DNA of 64,000 nt from Treponema sp. (lineage in GTDB: Bacteria > Spirochaetota > Spirochaetia > Treponematales > Treponemataceae), in contig JAFZRP010000058.1 in assembly GCA_017619795.1 (NCBI GenBank), positions 1 to 64,000 on the forward strand, in the 5' to 3' direction. A model generated the notes under the pieces. It made no database searches, had not been told where the DNA came from, and saw nothing but the letters and a program-made list of their open reading frames with translations. Below, one piece after another: positions 8,784-17,335 of this stretch. The number at the start of each line of letters is the position of its first letter. Position 1 is the first letter of the stretch. The translations under genes were made by a program, and so were the position numbers.

Positions 8784-10124
8784 TCATTGCTTAATCATTT
8801 TTTTAGCGGTCTCAAAAAACTGCGGTTCAATTATTTCAGGAAAATCTTTTTCAAGCTGTGATAAAGTTTCTAATAAACCTTGTTTTGTTTCATTACAGAT
8901 TATTACTTCGCAATAACCAGTTTCTCGTTCCTGACGTGCAGCTTTATCTTCTGTCTGACAGATAAAGCTTATTCCTTTTTGTTTTGAAAGCCTTTCAATA
9001 TCAGCAGGAGATAAAAGTGGAAACTTTATGTTTAGTGTGTTGTTGAAGCTTGGTGAGTCTGACGCTGAATTGAAAGGAATTGCTGGTTCAGAAATAACTG
9101 ATAGCATGCACAAAATGAAATCATAAAAATTTATCATTTTATACGCACACCAATAGGCAGTTGTCATTCCGCTTAATCTTGGATTTATTTCTATAACAAA
9201 CCATTTGTCGCCGTCAAAAACTAAATCAACTTGAGCTGCACCGCAAAGATTAAGCTTTTCGGCAAGTACAGAAAGCATTTCGTATAAATCCTTCAGCTTA
9301 TAATCATCATAATCCTTTTGAGTACAGAACGGACCGAGTTTAACACTTTGTTTTGGACTTGTAATGCCATATTGATTTACAGAAAACATAAAAGGCGGAA
9401 GTATAATGCATTTACCGTTATTTCTGTAGATTTCGCAGCCAAATTGAGTACCGGTAATATATTCTTCAATAAGTCTGTCGCTGTTATTTTTGCGTGAATT
9501 AAGGTAAGCCCTGGTTTCACCGATTGTATTTACAACCTGCATTCCATAAGAGCTTAAACCAAGCGGATCCTTTATTATAAGTGGAAGAGTCATTTTGGTA
9601 AGCTCTTTCAATACCGCTTCCTTGTACACGTTATAGCGAACTTCCTTTTTACTGTCAGCAGAAAAATACAAATCGTGATTTACAAAAAGAGCTTTTGCAC
9701 AGTTTATGCCTGCTTGTTCTAAAAAATTGTGGGTATCGTATTTATTAAAACATGTCATAGTTGCTTCAAGTGGATGGCAAATAACTTTTATGCCAAGTTC
9801 CTGTAGTCTCTGTCCAATCAAAGAATCCTTTACAGGAAGCCAGTCATACGGAACAGTCCAGAAAGAAAGGGCAATTGCAATATCAGGATTAAGTTTTTTA
9901 ATGATTGAAACAATTTCTTCAGTATCATCACTTTCATAATAAATAACATTAGATGATGAAGAAGGAAGAAACATTCCAGGCTTTTGAGTTACAGCGTAAA
10001 ATGTATGTTCAGGATGATTTTTCTGCAGCTGTTCTAACTGTTCGCCCCACGTGGGAATAGTATTAATAAAAAAAGTTGAAGAATCAAAATAATTTGAATT
10101 ATTGCTGTAAAAAACTATATTCAT
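8784..10124 (-). CDS. Orphan ATP-grasp carboxylate-amine ligase
   Basis: 446-aa ATP-grasp enzyme of the CarB/DdlB superfamily. Such enzymes activate a carboxylate as acyl-phosphate and ligate it to an amine or thiol. The ATP-grasp core spans about 130-340: the LIIKDPLGLSSYGMQ block (P-loop-like, about 190), IEEYITGTQFGCEIY (adenine-binding hinge, about 222-236), and AAQVDLVFDG...FVIEINPRLSG (Mg-binding E-x-N, about 298-322). The N-terminal 110 residues form a pre-ATP-grasp Rossmann-like part. No neighbour names the substrate: it converges with the femAB-type gene and is followed by an unrelated operon. GGGAAG precedes the ATG. Peptide or amino acid ligation is a reasonable guess only. Confidence 0.75.
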   Translation of the reverse strand: MNIVFYSNNSNYFDSSTFFINTIPTWGEQLEQLQKNHPEHTFYAVTQKPGMFLPSSSSNVIYYESDDTEEIVSIIKKLNPDIAIALSFWTVPYDWLPVKDSLIGQRLQELGIKVICHPLEATMTCFNKYDTHNFLEQAGINCAKALFVNHDLYFSADSKKEVRYNVYKEAVLKELTKMTLPLIIKDPLGLSSYGMQVVNTIGETRAYLNSRKNNSDRLIEEYITGTQFGCEIYRNNGKCIILPPFMFSVNQYGITSPKQSVKLGPFCTQKDYDDYKLKDLYEMLSVLAEKLNLCGAAQVDLVFDGDKWFVIEINPRLSGMTTAYWCAYKMINFYDFILCMLSVISEPAIPFNSASDSPSFNNTLNIKFPLLSPADIERLSKQKGISFICQTEDKAARQERETGYCEVIICNETKQGLLETLSQLEKDFPEIIEPQFFETAKKMIKQ

Positions 10125-10149
10125 ATTGCTTCCCGAAATCTAAATCAAA

Positions 10150-11619
10150 TTACTCCATGCTGATTATTACAGTAACTGCATTTTTATATTCCGCTTCTTC
10201 TGAAGCTGTAAGCAAAGTTTCCGAATAAAGAGATTTTTCAAAAAGTCTGCCGGTAAGAAGAACTGTATCTACATTTGCAGCTTCTGCATTTGAACGAAGA
10301 TAATCTGCAATTTTAATAGAGTATTCCATTGGTGCAAGGTTGCTTGAATAAACAATTGCGTGCTTTTCGCCCCAGACAATCACCTTCATAAAAAGAGTTG
10401 CGAGACGGTCAAGCTCAGCCTTTTTTTCCTTAGATTTTTTTGAAGATTTTAAAAAGTTTTCAATATTTTTTTTCAAAAGCTCTGCATCTGTTTTTGCGTA
10501 TGCTTCCTTTTTTCGGTTTCTATGGAAAATATTGCTGAGCATTTCTTTAAAATTAGTCACAAACTCACGGAAATATTCTTTAATTCTATGCTCCCGCATA
10601 TATGAAAAAAAGCTGCCCGAAACAAAAGGTTTTGTAAGGAAAAGCAGGAAGCCTAAAGCTATAAGGGTAATTCCAAGAATCTCGAGAACCTTAAAAATAA
10701 TTTCCAGATGAGGCATAGGCTTTTGTTCACCGAACATTCCTTCTAAATCAATCTGTTCAATTGGCTCTGTATATGGAATTGGCTGCTGTTTATATTGCTT
10801 TGGCGGTCTATTTTCAATGAAAATAACTTTGCTTTGTTTAAAGTCGATTTTGATAAGAGCTTTATTTGAAGCAAGAAGTGTACTTGTAAAAATACAGATT
10901 GCCAGAATAATAACCGAAGCCTTTAGGATATTTGGTCTGTGATTCCACTGGCTTTCAAAGCCCATAAACGCGTAATAAACTTCTTTTTTATAAATTGTAA
11001 GAAGGAAGATAGCGTAGAACGAACTTATATAAAAAAGGATTGCAAAAATATAAGTAAGAATTGATTTACTGTACGTTATAAAAGGAAGTGCGCATAAAAA
11101 TACAAGTGTAAAAATCTGAATCACAATAAAGAGAAAAACTGTTGATTTTTGATGTTGAAGGAAATCCTCGCCGATAAACTTATCCTTATATAAATCTTTG
11201 GCAATTTTTTCGCCGGACTTTCCCGTACACTGTTCCTCAAAATCACTATAGTAATAAAACGGAGGAAAGATTACTGAATAAAGGAAAAACTCTGCAATTG
11301 AAACAAGAATAAGTGCAACAGGATTTACAAAGCCTCTTAAAAATACACAACCCACACCTACAAAAAGCATACTGAAAATAAATAGCCTGAAATGATTTGC
11401 AGATTTAGATTTTGAATCGAAAAAATTATTAAATATGAGGAAGAAGATTAAACTTAAAATTGCTGCGGCAGCGTACAAAATTAAAACAGCACCGTTAAAA
11501 ACCTGTCTACTTTTTACAGTGAGATTTGTAAAAACCGAAATTACAGTAAAGAGCAGGGAAGTTACAGAGGTAAATACTACAGAACGTTCAAAAAATACGT
11601 TTGAAAACTTTACTTCCAT
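10150..11619 (-). CDS. DUF4129-like membrane protein of MoxR/DUF58 operon
   Basis: 489-aa integral membrane protein. Hydrophobic helices fill about 10-110 and 155-260, a further one is near 325-345, and a basic cytoplasmic tail follows. The tail contains a Lys-rich helix and then ELDRLATLFMKVIVWGEK and APMEYSIKIADYL, which resembles the C-terminal R-L-Y-R...G...TP-x-E-Y signature of DUF4129. It is the third gene of a minus-strand operon and its start overlaps the DUF58 stop by 10 nt. Such triads act in the cell envelope by analogy with other bacteria, but the function here is unknown. The usual transglutaminase part is absent. Confidence 0.7.
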   Translation of the reverse strand: MEVKFSNVFFERSVVFTSVTSLLFTVISVFTNLTVKSRQVFNGAVLILYAAAAILSLIFFLIFNNFFDSKSKSANHFRLFIFSMLFVGVGCVFLRGFVNPVALILVSIAEFFLYSVIFPPFYYYSDFEEQCTGKSGEKIAKDLYKDKFIGEDFLQHQKSTVFLFIVIQIFTLVFLCALPFITYSKSILTYIFAILFYISSFYAIFLLTIYKKEVYYAFMGFESQWNHRPNILKASVIILAICIFTSTLLASNKALIKIDFKQSKVIFIENRPPKQYKQQPIPYTEPIEQIDLEGMFGEQKPMPHLEIIFKVLEILGITLIALGFLLFLTKPFVSGSFFSYMREHRIKEYFREFVTNFKEMLSNIFHRNRKKEAYAKTDAELLKKNIENFLKSSKKSKEKKAELDRLATLFMKVIVWGEKHAIVYSSNLAPMEYSIKIADYLRSNAEAANVDTVLLTGRLFEKSLYSETLLTASEEAEYKNAVTVIISME

Positions 11620-12692
11620 ATTGACCTCGTAATTCCAAGATTATCAGTACTCATATCAGTTTTTTCAGCAGCAGCCTTATCGTTGTAAAAATCAACCTCT
11701 GCCGGACCAATAACAAAAAGCTGAGTTCCAAATGGCAGCTGACTTTTAAACTTTTCTTCAGGATTGTAATCTAAAGAGCCTTTTTCCATACCGATTGTAG
11801 AAATTATATCGAGAATAAAATCTGTCTGATTATTAGCAGGCTTTAGATACGGAAAACCTGTACCGTAAGCCGCAAAACCGCATCTTTGTTTAAGCATTGC
11901 GGCTCTTTCTACAATATGTGCAGCCAGTTCGAGCGCACGTTCAATAAGTAAAAGCCTCTGGTCAAAGCGGTAATCATCCTCAGCAAGATTAACAAAAACA
12001 AAAAATGGAACATCAAACGTATCCTGATACTCGTTTGTAAAAAGTGAACCATATTTAGCGCTTGCACGCCAGTTGATTCGTTTAAGCTCGTCACCGTTTC
12101 GGTATTCCCTTAGAGAACGCCTCATTGTAACATCTTCGTAGCAGATATTCTTAATACTAATATTTCCCTGAGGAAGCCCCGGAACAGGCTCTGTAATAAG
12201 AGTGATTTTTGCAGGGCGGACATAAAGTTTAAGCTTTGTATCTATTTCCTTAGTTACTTCAAAAAGATTAAGCGGATCAGAAAACTTTACAGTTACAGGA
12301 CCGGCATAAAACTCACCGCGCTGCTGAACATGAATCCTGTAAGTAATTTTTTTTACTTCTTTAGAGCGAAGAAGAATTAGATTACGGTTTTTATTGTCAT
12401 AAACATAAATGTACGAAACATCATCATAAACATAGCAGACAAAAACAGGAAGCCTTGAATAATTCATAATTGAAAAGCTGATTTCTGCCTGTTCTCCGCT
12501 GTGCAGCCTCATAGTCATAAGATTACGCTCTATTTCAAGCTTTTTTGAAACAGTCACCGCATATAAAAGAGAAAGAATAACTGCAAAAACAACAGTGAGA
12601 CAAATTATCTGTACAAGTCTGTAGGGTACAGTTAGAAAAAGTATGAGACTTATAATTGGAATAATCTTTACTCTTAAGGATGACTTAATCAT
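11610..12692 (-). CDS. DUF58 protein (MoxR partner)
   Basis: 360-aa protein. Two hydrophobic helices lie near the N-terminus (about 10-50), then an Ig-like beta region with HSGEQAEISF and the DUF58 signature SLREYRNGDELKRINWRASAKYG (split as LREYRNGDELKRINW plus RASAKYG, about 192-214). A von Willebrand-A-like fold follows (VFVNLAEDDY...). It is cotranscribed with a MoxR AAA+ ATPase upstream and the DUF4129-like protein downstream. DUF58 proteins are regular partners of MoxR ATPases; in other bacteria such operons affect envelope stress, morphology or assembly of periplasmic enzymes. The exact role here cannot be inferred. Confidence 0.85.
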   Translation of the reverse strand: MIKSSLRVKIIPIISLILFLTVPYRLVQIICLTVVFAVILSLLYAVTVSKKLEIERNLMTMRLHSGEQAEISFSIMNYSRLPVFVCYVYDDVSYIYVYDNKNRNLILLRSKEVKKITYRIHVQQRGEFYAGPVTVKFSDPLNLFEVTKEIDTKLKLYVRPAKITLITEPVPGLPQGNISIKNICYEDVTMRRSLREYRNGDELKRINWRASAKYGSLFTNEYQDTFDVPFFVFVNLAEDDYRFDQRLLLIERALELAAHIVERAAMLKQRCGFAAYGTGFPYLKPANNQTDFILDIISTIGMEKGSLDYNPEEKFKSQLPFGTQLFVIGPAEVDFYNDKAAAEKTDMSTDNLGITRSIWK

Positions 12693-12737
12693 TATCGTAC
12701 ATTCTTACATAAATTGATTTATCGGATTAAGCTAAGC

Positions 12738-13691
12738 TCACACGTGCGCCTTAAACGAAGGAACCGGCACCTGGTTCACCAGCTCCTTTATAATACCGTC
12801 CGTCGAATAACCCTTTACAAGACTTTCGCCGCGCAAAATCAATCTTTTTCTGAATACCGGCAAAGCAAGCAGCTTAATATCTTCAGGCGTAACATAATCC
12901 CTGCCTTGAATAGCGGCGAAAGCCTGTGCCGCCTTGTACAGCGCAATTGAACCTCGTGGAGAAACACCTGCAAGTATTCGCGAGTCGTTTCTTGTTTTTG
13001 CAACTATGTTCAAAAGGTAAACTACAACAGCTTCATCAACATAAATGGAAACTGCTTCTTCCATACATTCAAGGATTTCATCCTTTGTTGTTACAGATTG
13101 AACCTTTTCAACCGGGTGAACAGTGCTTCTCTGAGCAGTTATAATCTGAGCCTCTTCAAGCTCGTTTGGATAGCCTACAGACAAGGTGAGCATAAAGCGG
13201 TCTTTCTGTGCTTCCGGTAAAGGGAAGGTACCTTCTGATTCAACCGGGTTTTCGGTGGCAATTACAAAAAATGGTTTTTCCAGTTTATGAATCTTACCGT
13301 CAACACTAACCTGATTTTCTGCCATTGCTTCAAGAAGAGCTGACTGTGTTCTTGGAGTTGCACGGTTTAATTCATCTACTAATACAATCTGTGATAAAAC
13401 AGGACCAGGTCTGAACTCAAACTGCTGTTTAGAAGGAATCCAAACAGAACTACCAGTAACATCCGAAGGCATTAAGTCCGGCGTACACTGAATCCTGGAA
13501 AAATCCAGTCCCATTGCCTTTGCAATTGATTTTGCTAAAACTGTTTTTCCTGTTCCCGGCACATCTTCCAAAAGTACATGTCCGCCGGCAAAAACAGACG
13601 CCAGAATCATCTCTACAATTTCCTGCTTTCCCTTAAAAACTTCCGCAGTTGCTTTAATAACTTTTTCTGAAACAAGCTTAATTTTACTCAT
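12738..13691 (-). CDS. MoxR family AAA+ ATPase
   Basis: 317-aa AAA+ ATPase, first gene of the MoxR-DUF58-DUF4129-like operon. Motifs: Walker A EDVPGTGKT (about 42-50), the Walker B region VDELNRATPRTQSALLEAM (about 108-126), sensor 1 IATENP (about 150), arginine finger in FPLPEAQKDRF, sensor 2 region GVSPRGSIAL (about 242), and a C-terminal lid. MoxR proteins are thought to act as chaperones that assemble or activate partner proteins. The ATG at 13691 has no Shine-Dalgarno. A TAAAAT box (13698-13703) ends 6 nt upstream, compatible with a leaderless message. Confidence 0.93.
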   Translation of the reverse strand: MSKIKLVSEKVIKATAEVFKGKQEIVEMILASVFAGGHVLLEDVPGTGKTVLAKSIAKAMGLDFSRIQCTPDLMPSDVTGSSVWIPSKQQFEFRPGPVLSQIVLVDELNRATPRTQSALLEAMAENQVSVDGKIHKLEKPFFVIATENPVESEGTFPLPEAQKDRFMLTLSVGYPNELEEAQIITAQRSTVHPVEKVQSVTTKDEILECMEEAVSIYVDEAVVVYLLNIVAKTRNDSRILAGVSPRGSIALYKAAQAFAAIQGRDYVTPEDIKLLALPVFRKRLILRGESLVKGYSTDGIIKELVNQVPVPSFKAHV

Positions 13692-13751
13692 AGATTCATT
13701 TTACATTTTTTTATGATTTAATAAAAGGTTGCCAGGATAATATTTTATTAT

Positions 13752-13780
13752 TTGCTCACTTTCATCGAAATCACTATAAT
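13752..13780 (+). promoter_or_regulatory. Promoter directly before the 73-aa ORF (leaderless type)
   Basis: TTGCTC (13752-13757), 17-nt spacer, perfect TATAAT (13775-13780), then 6 nt to the ATG at 13787. There is no room for a ribosome-binding site. Confidence 0.6.
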
Positions 13781-13786
13781 ACCCGT

Positions 13787-14008
13787 ATGACCAAGAATGA
13801 TTTATATTTTATGATCTCGACCAAAAAGGAACATGAGTTTGTGTATAAGGGTAAAACCTATAACCTTACTTATGGCAAAGATGAAAAAGGCGATTACATT
13901 CAATTTGGTTTATTGTACGAAGGAAAACGCTTTTACTCTTACGGCGAGTTTATGAACGAGGCAAAAATAGATAATCATTTTTTCCGTGAAATGCTTGAGG
14001 AGTTTTAA
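13787..14008 (+). CDS. Small hypothetical protein (73 aa) upstream of MATE exporter
   Basis: A short soluble protein with no signal peptide or membrane segment, rich in Lys, Glu, Phe and Tyr (for example VYKGKTYNLTYGK and YEGKRFYSYGEF). I do not recognise the family. Support for it being real: a strong promoter exactly at its ATG, good codon use, and close coupling to the MATE gene 5 nt downstream, whose ribosome site GAGGAG (13997-14002) lies inside its 3' end. Its beta-rich pattern suggests a small sheet domain. A regulatory leader-like role or an accessory of the transporter is possible, but neither is shown. Confidence 0.65.
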   Translation: MTKNDLYFMISTKKEHEFVYKGKTYNLTYGKDEKGDYIQFGLLYEGKRFYSYGEFMNEAKIDNHFFREMLEEF

Positions 14009-14013
14009 GACAG

Positions 14014-15378
14014 TTGAAGAACACTCAGATAAACATGACAGAGGGACCGATTTTTTCCAAGCTTCTTAAGTTTTCGGTTCCGCTAATCTTTTCAAGCCTT
14101 TTACAGCTTCTTTTTAATGCGGCTGATGTTGTTGTTGTTGGACGTTTTGCAGGCGATAATTCTCTTGCGGCAGTCGGTTCCACAGGCTCGCTCGTCAATC
14201 TGCTTATAAATCTTTTTATGGGACTTTCAATCGGTACAAATGTTGTTGCGGCCCATTATTTTGGAGCAGGCAAGCATAAAAGTGTACAGGATACAGTTCA
14301 TACGGCAATCCTTCTTTCGGTAATAAGCGGAATTATTCTTACGGCAGTTGGTGTACTTCTTACAAAACCGATTTTGATTTTGATGCAGGCACCAACCGAG
14401 GTTTTGAATCTTGCTGCAATTTACTTGAGGATTTATTTTGGCGGAATTACTGCTACGATGGTTTACAACTTTGGAAGTGCCTTACTCCGTGCTAAAGGCG
14501 ACACCCAGAGGCCTCTGATTATCCTTTTTATTTCCGGTATTATCAACGTCATACTGAACATTATTTTTGTAATCTGCTTTAAGCTTGATGTTGCAGGAGT
14601 AGGCTGGGCAACTGTAATTTCTCAGTGTATTTCGGCAGTTTTAGTAATTATACTTCTTGTTAGAGAGACTGATGATTTCCACCTTGATTTCCGCCGCTTA
14701 AAGCTTGATTCCCACATTTTTGCCCGCATAGTAAAGATTGGACTTCCAGCCGGCTTCCAGGGAATTATGTTCTCTTTTTCAAATGTTATAATTCAGTCTT
14801 CGGTAAACTCTTTTGGTGCTACCTTAATTGCCGGAAACGCCGCTGCCTGCAACCTTGAAGGCTTTGTTTACACTGCAATGAACGGTTTTTCCCAGGGTGC
14901 CCTTACTTTCTGTTCCCAGAACGCCGGTGCCAAAAAGCCTGACCGCATTAAAAAAGTAGTTTGGATTTCTCAAATCTCAATAATCGTAATCGGTGCCGTA
15001 CTTGGCGGTCTCTTCCTTCTTTTTGGTCACCAATTGTTAGGAATCTACTCAAAGAGCGAAGATGTAATTGCCTGCGGAATGAGCCGAATGCTCATAATTT
15101 ATACAACATACTATCTCTGCGGTATGATGGACGGCCTCTCCAACGCCATCCGCGGAATCGGCCACTCTCTAATGCCAGTTATTTCTTCTTTACTAGGTGC
15201 CTGCCTTTTCCGCATAATCTGGCTTGCTACTGTATTCCAGCTCCCTCAATTCCACACCCCAGTTACAATCTTCTTATCATATCCAATAAGTTGGACACTT
15301 ACGTTTGTGGTGAATCTTATCTGGTATAATAAGTATATTCGTAAAATGATTAAAACAAGTGAACCAACAGTAAACTAA
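14014..15378 (+). CDS. MATE family multidrug/metabolite exporter
   Basis: 454-aa MATE transporter with about 12 hydrophobic helices; exports cationic drugs or metabolites across the inner membrane using Na+ or H+. Typical family start: MTEGPIFSKLLKFSVPLIFSSLLQ, then LFNAADVVVVGRFAG (about 30-45), with the matching second-half block around GFVYTAMNGFSQGALTFCSQNAGA (about 285-310). Start choice: the TTG at 14014 has GAGGAG 11 nt upstream. The ATG at 14035 (residue 8) is the alternative but is 32 nt from that site. It belongs to an operon with the 73-aa ORF. The substrate cannot be predicted. Confidence 0.9.
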   Translation: MKNTQINMTEGPIFSKLLKFSVPLIFSSLLQLLFNAADVVVVGRFAGDNSLAAVGSTGSLVNLLINLFMGLSIGTNVVAAHYFGAGKHKSVQDTVHTAILLSVISGIILTAVGVLLTKPILILMQAPTEVLNLAAIYLRIYFGGITATMVYNFGSALLRAKGDTQRPLIILFISGIINVILNIIFVICFKLDVAGVGWATVISQCISAVLVIILLVRETDDFHLDFRRLKLDSHIFARIVKIGLPAGFQGIMFSFSNVIIQSSVNSFGATLIAGNAAACNLEGFVYTAMNGFSQGALTFCSQNAGAKKPDRIKKVVWISQISIIVIGAVLGGLFLLFGHQLLGIYSKSEDVIACGMSRMLIIYTTYYLCGMMDGLSNAIRGIGHSLMPVISSLLGACLFRIIWLATVFQLPQFHTPVTIFLSYPISWTLTFVVNLIWYNKYIRKMIKTSEPTVN

Positions 15379-15394
15379 ACAATAAATACAAGTA

Positions 15395-15545
15395 TAGAAA
15401 AATACGTAGCAAAGGTTCGGGTTTTGTGGAGCGTTGGTAGCTGTCATTTTTCTTGGTGGCAAAAAAGACTTATGCTTTTTACTATGCCTTACCCACAGCT
15501 TCCATGGCGGAACAAAATCCGGTTCTTTGCGGGAGTATTTTTCTA
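15395..15545. repeat. 151-bp imperfect palindrome (hairpin element, MITE-like)
   Basis: Two arms of about 50 bp face each other: 15395-15444 and 15495-15545. The outer 11 bp (TAGAAAAATAC and its complement) are perfect, followed by matching GCAAAG, CGG-TTTTGT, TGG and AGCTGT blocks. An inner hairpin lies in the centre, with GGC-AAAAAG facing CTTTTT-GCC around 15458-15488. It occupies most of the 236-nt gap between the MATE and RNase Z genes and has no ORF. It could be a miniature mobile element or a large transcription terminator; no clear target duplication is seen. Confidence 0.6.
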
Positions 15546-15614
15546 ACTTAAATTAATTTTTTTGTATATTTACTGCTATTCTAATTTTTTTCATTTTACA
15601 GTAATATCTTATGC

Positions 15615-16541
15615 ATGAATATGGAAGCCTTTGTTTTAGGATGTGGCGGTATGATGCCTTTACCTTACCGTCATCTTACATCTGTTTTGTTACGCCGTGA
15701 CGGTGATTTATTTCTTTTTGACGGTGGAGAAGGCACCCAGGTTTCACTAAGACGGCTTAATCTAAAATGGAAAAAAATAGATGCAATATTTGTTTCTCAT
15801 ACACATGCTGACCACGTAACAGGCTTACCTGGAATCCTTATGCTTTCTGCTCAGGTAGAAAGAACGGAACCGCTTTACATTTACGGTCCTCCGAAAATCA
15901 AAGAATATATTGAGACAAGCAGAAAAGTCCTTGATATGTATATAAATTACCCGATTATCGTAAAGGAAATTACAGCGCCTTGTGTTGTTCATTCGGGAAA
16001 GGATTATTACATCAGGGCATTTCCGCTGGAGCATACAAAAACTTGCGTTGGATATACACTCGAAGAGCTCGACAGACCTGGTGAGTTTAATCCGGAAAAG
16101 GCAGAAGCCTTAAAAGTTCCACGCGGTCCGCTATGGTCTCAGCTTCAGTCTGGTTTTGAAGTAACAGCAGAGGACGGAACAATTGTAAAGCCGGAACAGG
16201 TGCTTGGTCCAAAAAGAAGTGGCCGTAAGTTCAGCTTTGTTACAGACACTCTTTTTAAGCCTTCAATTATCGATGAAGTCCGCGGTTCAGATCTTCTTAT
16301 CTGCGAATGTATGTTTGAAAATGCTCTTATTGATCAGGCTAAAGAAAAGAAGCATATGATTGCAAGTCAGGCCGCTACAATTGCAAAGGAAGCAAATGTA
16401 AGAAGAATGTGCATGATTCACTACAGTCCGCGCTACAATGATAAAGAGCTTCAGATTCTTCTTGATGAAGCACAGGCTGTATGGCCAAAGGCTGAGCTTT
16501 CAAGAGACAGAATGCACATTGAGATTCCATATGTGGACTAA
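15615..16541 (+). CDS. rnz: Ribonuclease Z / beta-lactamase-fold nuclease
   Basis: 308-aa metallo-beta-lactamase-fold endonuclease that removes 3' trailers from tRNA precursors; relevant because no tRNA gene in this window encodes CCA. Zinc motif SHTHADH at about residues 61-67, an early GGEGTQVSLRR block, the later FPLEHTKTC and VTDT (Asp ligand), and a C-terminal MIHYSPRY histidine motif. The length matches the short form (RNase ZS). No Shine-Dalgarno is visible; a TAATAT box (15602-15607) ends 7 nt before the ATG, so a leaderless start is possible. An in-frame ATG two codons later is the alternative. Confidence 0.9.
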   Translation: MNMEAFVLGCGGMMPLPYRHLTSVLLRRDGDLFLFDGGEGTQVSLRRLNLKWKKIDAIFVSHTHADHVTGLPGILMLSAQVERTEPLYIYGPPKIKEYIETSRKVLDMYINYPIIVKEITAPCVVHSGKDYYIRAFPLEHTKTCVGYTLEELDRPGEFNPEKAEALKVPRGPLWSQLQSGFEVTAEDGTIVKPEQVLGPKRSGRKFSFVTDTLFKPSIIDEVRGSDLLICECMFENALIDQAKEKKHMIASQAATIAKEANVRRMCMIHYSPRYNDKELQILLDEAQAVWPKAELSRDRMHIEIPYVD

Positions 16542-16567
16542 GTGTCAAACACGAAAATGACAGTGTT

Positions 16568-17335
16568 ATGATTGAGATAAAAGACTTCTGCAAGGATTAT
16601 TCATCATTTCCTCATAAAAAAAGTGGTTTTTCGGTAAAAGATATTTCTATGGAAATTAGACCTGGAAGAATCACTGCATTGCTTGGTCCTAATGGTTCTG
16701 GTAAAACAACTATAATGAAGGCTGTATGCGGTTTTCATTATCCCAGCGCAGGACAGATTTTTCTTTCTGATAATGATGGAAACAGAATAAACGTTGCAGA
16801 AAAACCTGAGTGTGTAGCCGACTTTATTGGTTATGTGCCGGAGCAGTCTGTACTGCCGCCTGAGATGAAGGTTATTGAGTTTTTACGATATGCAGGTGAG
16901 CTTCACAGGTTAAGCGGAGATAAGCTTACGGCTTCTATTGAGGCTGTAGTGGAAAAGTGTTCTCTTGGCGATGTACTTGATAAAAAGATAAAAAAGCTTT
17001 CAAAGGGTTATCAGCAGAGAGTTTCTTTTGCACAGGCAGTAATTCATAATCCTCCAAACCTTATCCTGGACGAAGCAATTACAGGTCTTGATCCGGCGCA
17101 GATTTTACAGATGCGTGAAATCATCATCAACCTTTCTAAAACATGCTCAATCCTTATGTCAACGCATATTTTGCAGGAAGTAGATTCGTTGTGCAGTGAA
17201 ATATTTATTATCAAAAACGGACAGATTGTAATTTCAGGAACAGAGGAAAGCATTACAAAAGAAAAAAATACAGAAACTCTTGAACAGGCATTTTTCAAAA
17301 TCATAAGCGATGGAGAAACTGATAATGAAAAATAA
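16568..17335 (+). CDS. ABC transporter ATPase, GldA-like
   Basis: 255-aa ATP-binding subunit of an ABC-2 exporter. Walker A LGPNGSGKTTI (about 36-46), signature LSKGYQQRVSFAQA (about 140), Walker B LILDEAITGLDP (about 160-171) and the switch His in STHILQEV (about 198). It is followed at once by a fused permease-GldG protein and a DUF4340 protein, the composition of Gld-like/auxiliary ABC systems found in Bacteroidetes and spirochaetes. No Shine-Dalgarno is evident. The last 11 nt overlap the next gene from its preferred start. The transported substrate is unknown. Confidence 0.9.
   Translation: MIEIKDFCKDYSSFPHKKSGFSVKDISMEIRPGRITALLGPNGSGKTTIMKAVCGFHYPSAGQIFLSDNDGNRINVAEKPECVADFIGYVPEQSVLPPEMKVIEFLRYAGELHRLSGDKLTASIEAVVEKCSLGDVLDKKIKKLSKGYQQRVSFAQAVIHNPPNLILDEAITGLDPAQILQMREIIINLSKTCSILMSTHILQEVDSLCSEIFIIKNGQIVISGTEESITKEKNTETLEQAFFKIISDGETDNEK

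Noticed and set aside
10150-13691. MoxR cluster as a defence island (MoxR-VWA ternary type)
   Set aside because: No VWA or effector gene is present; the DUF58 and DUF4129-like partners indicate the envelope-type operon.
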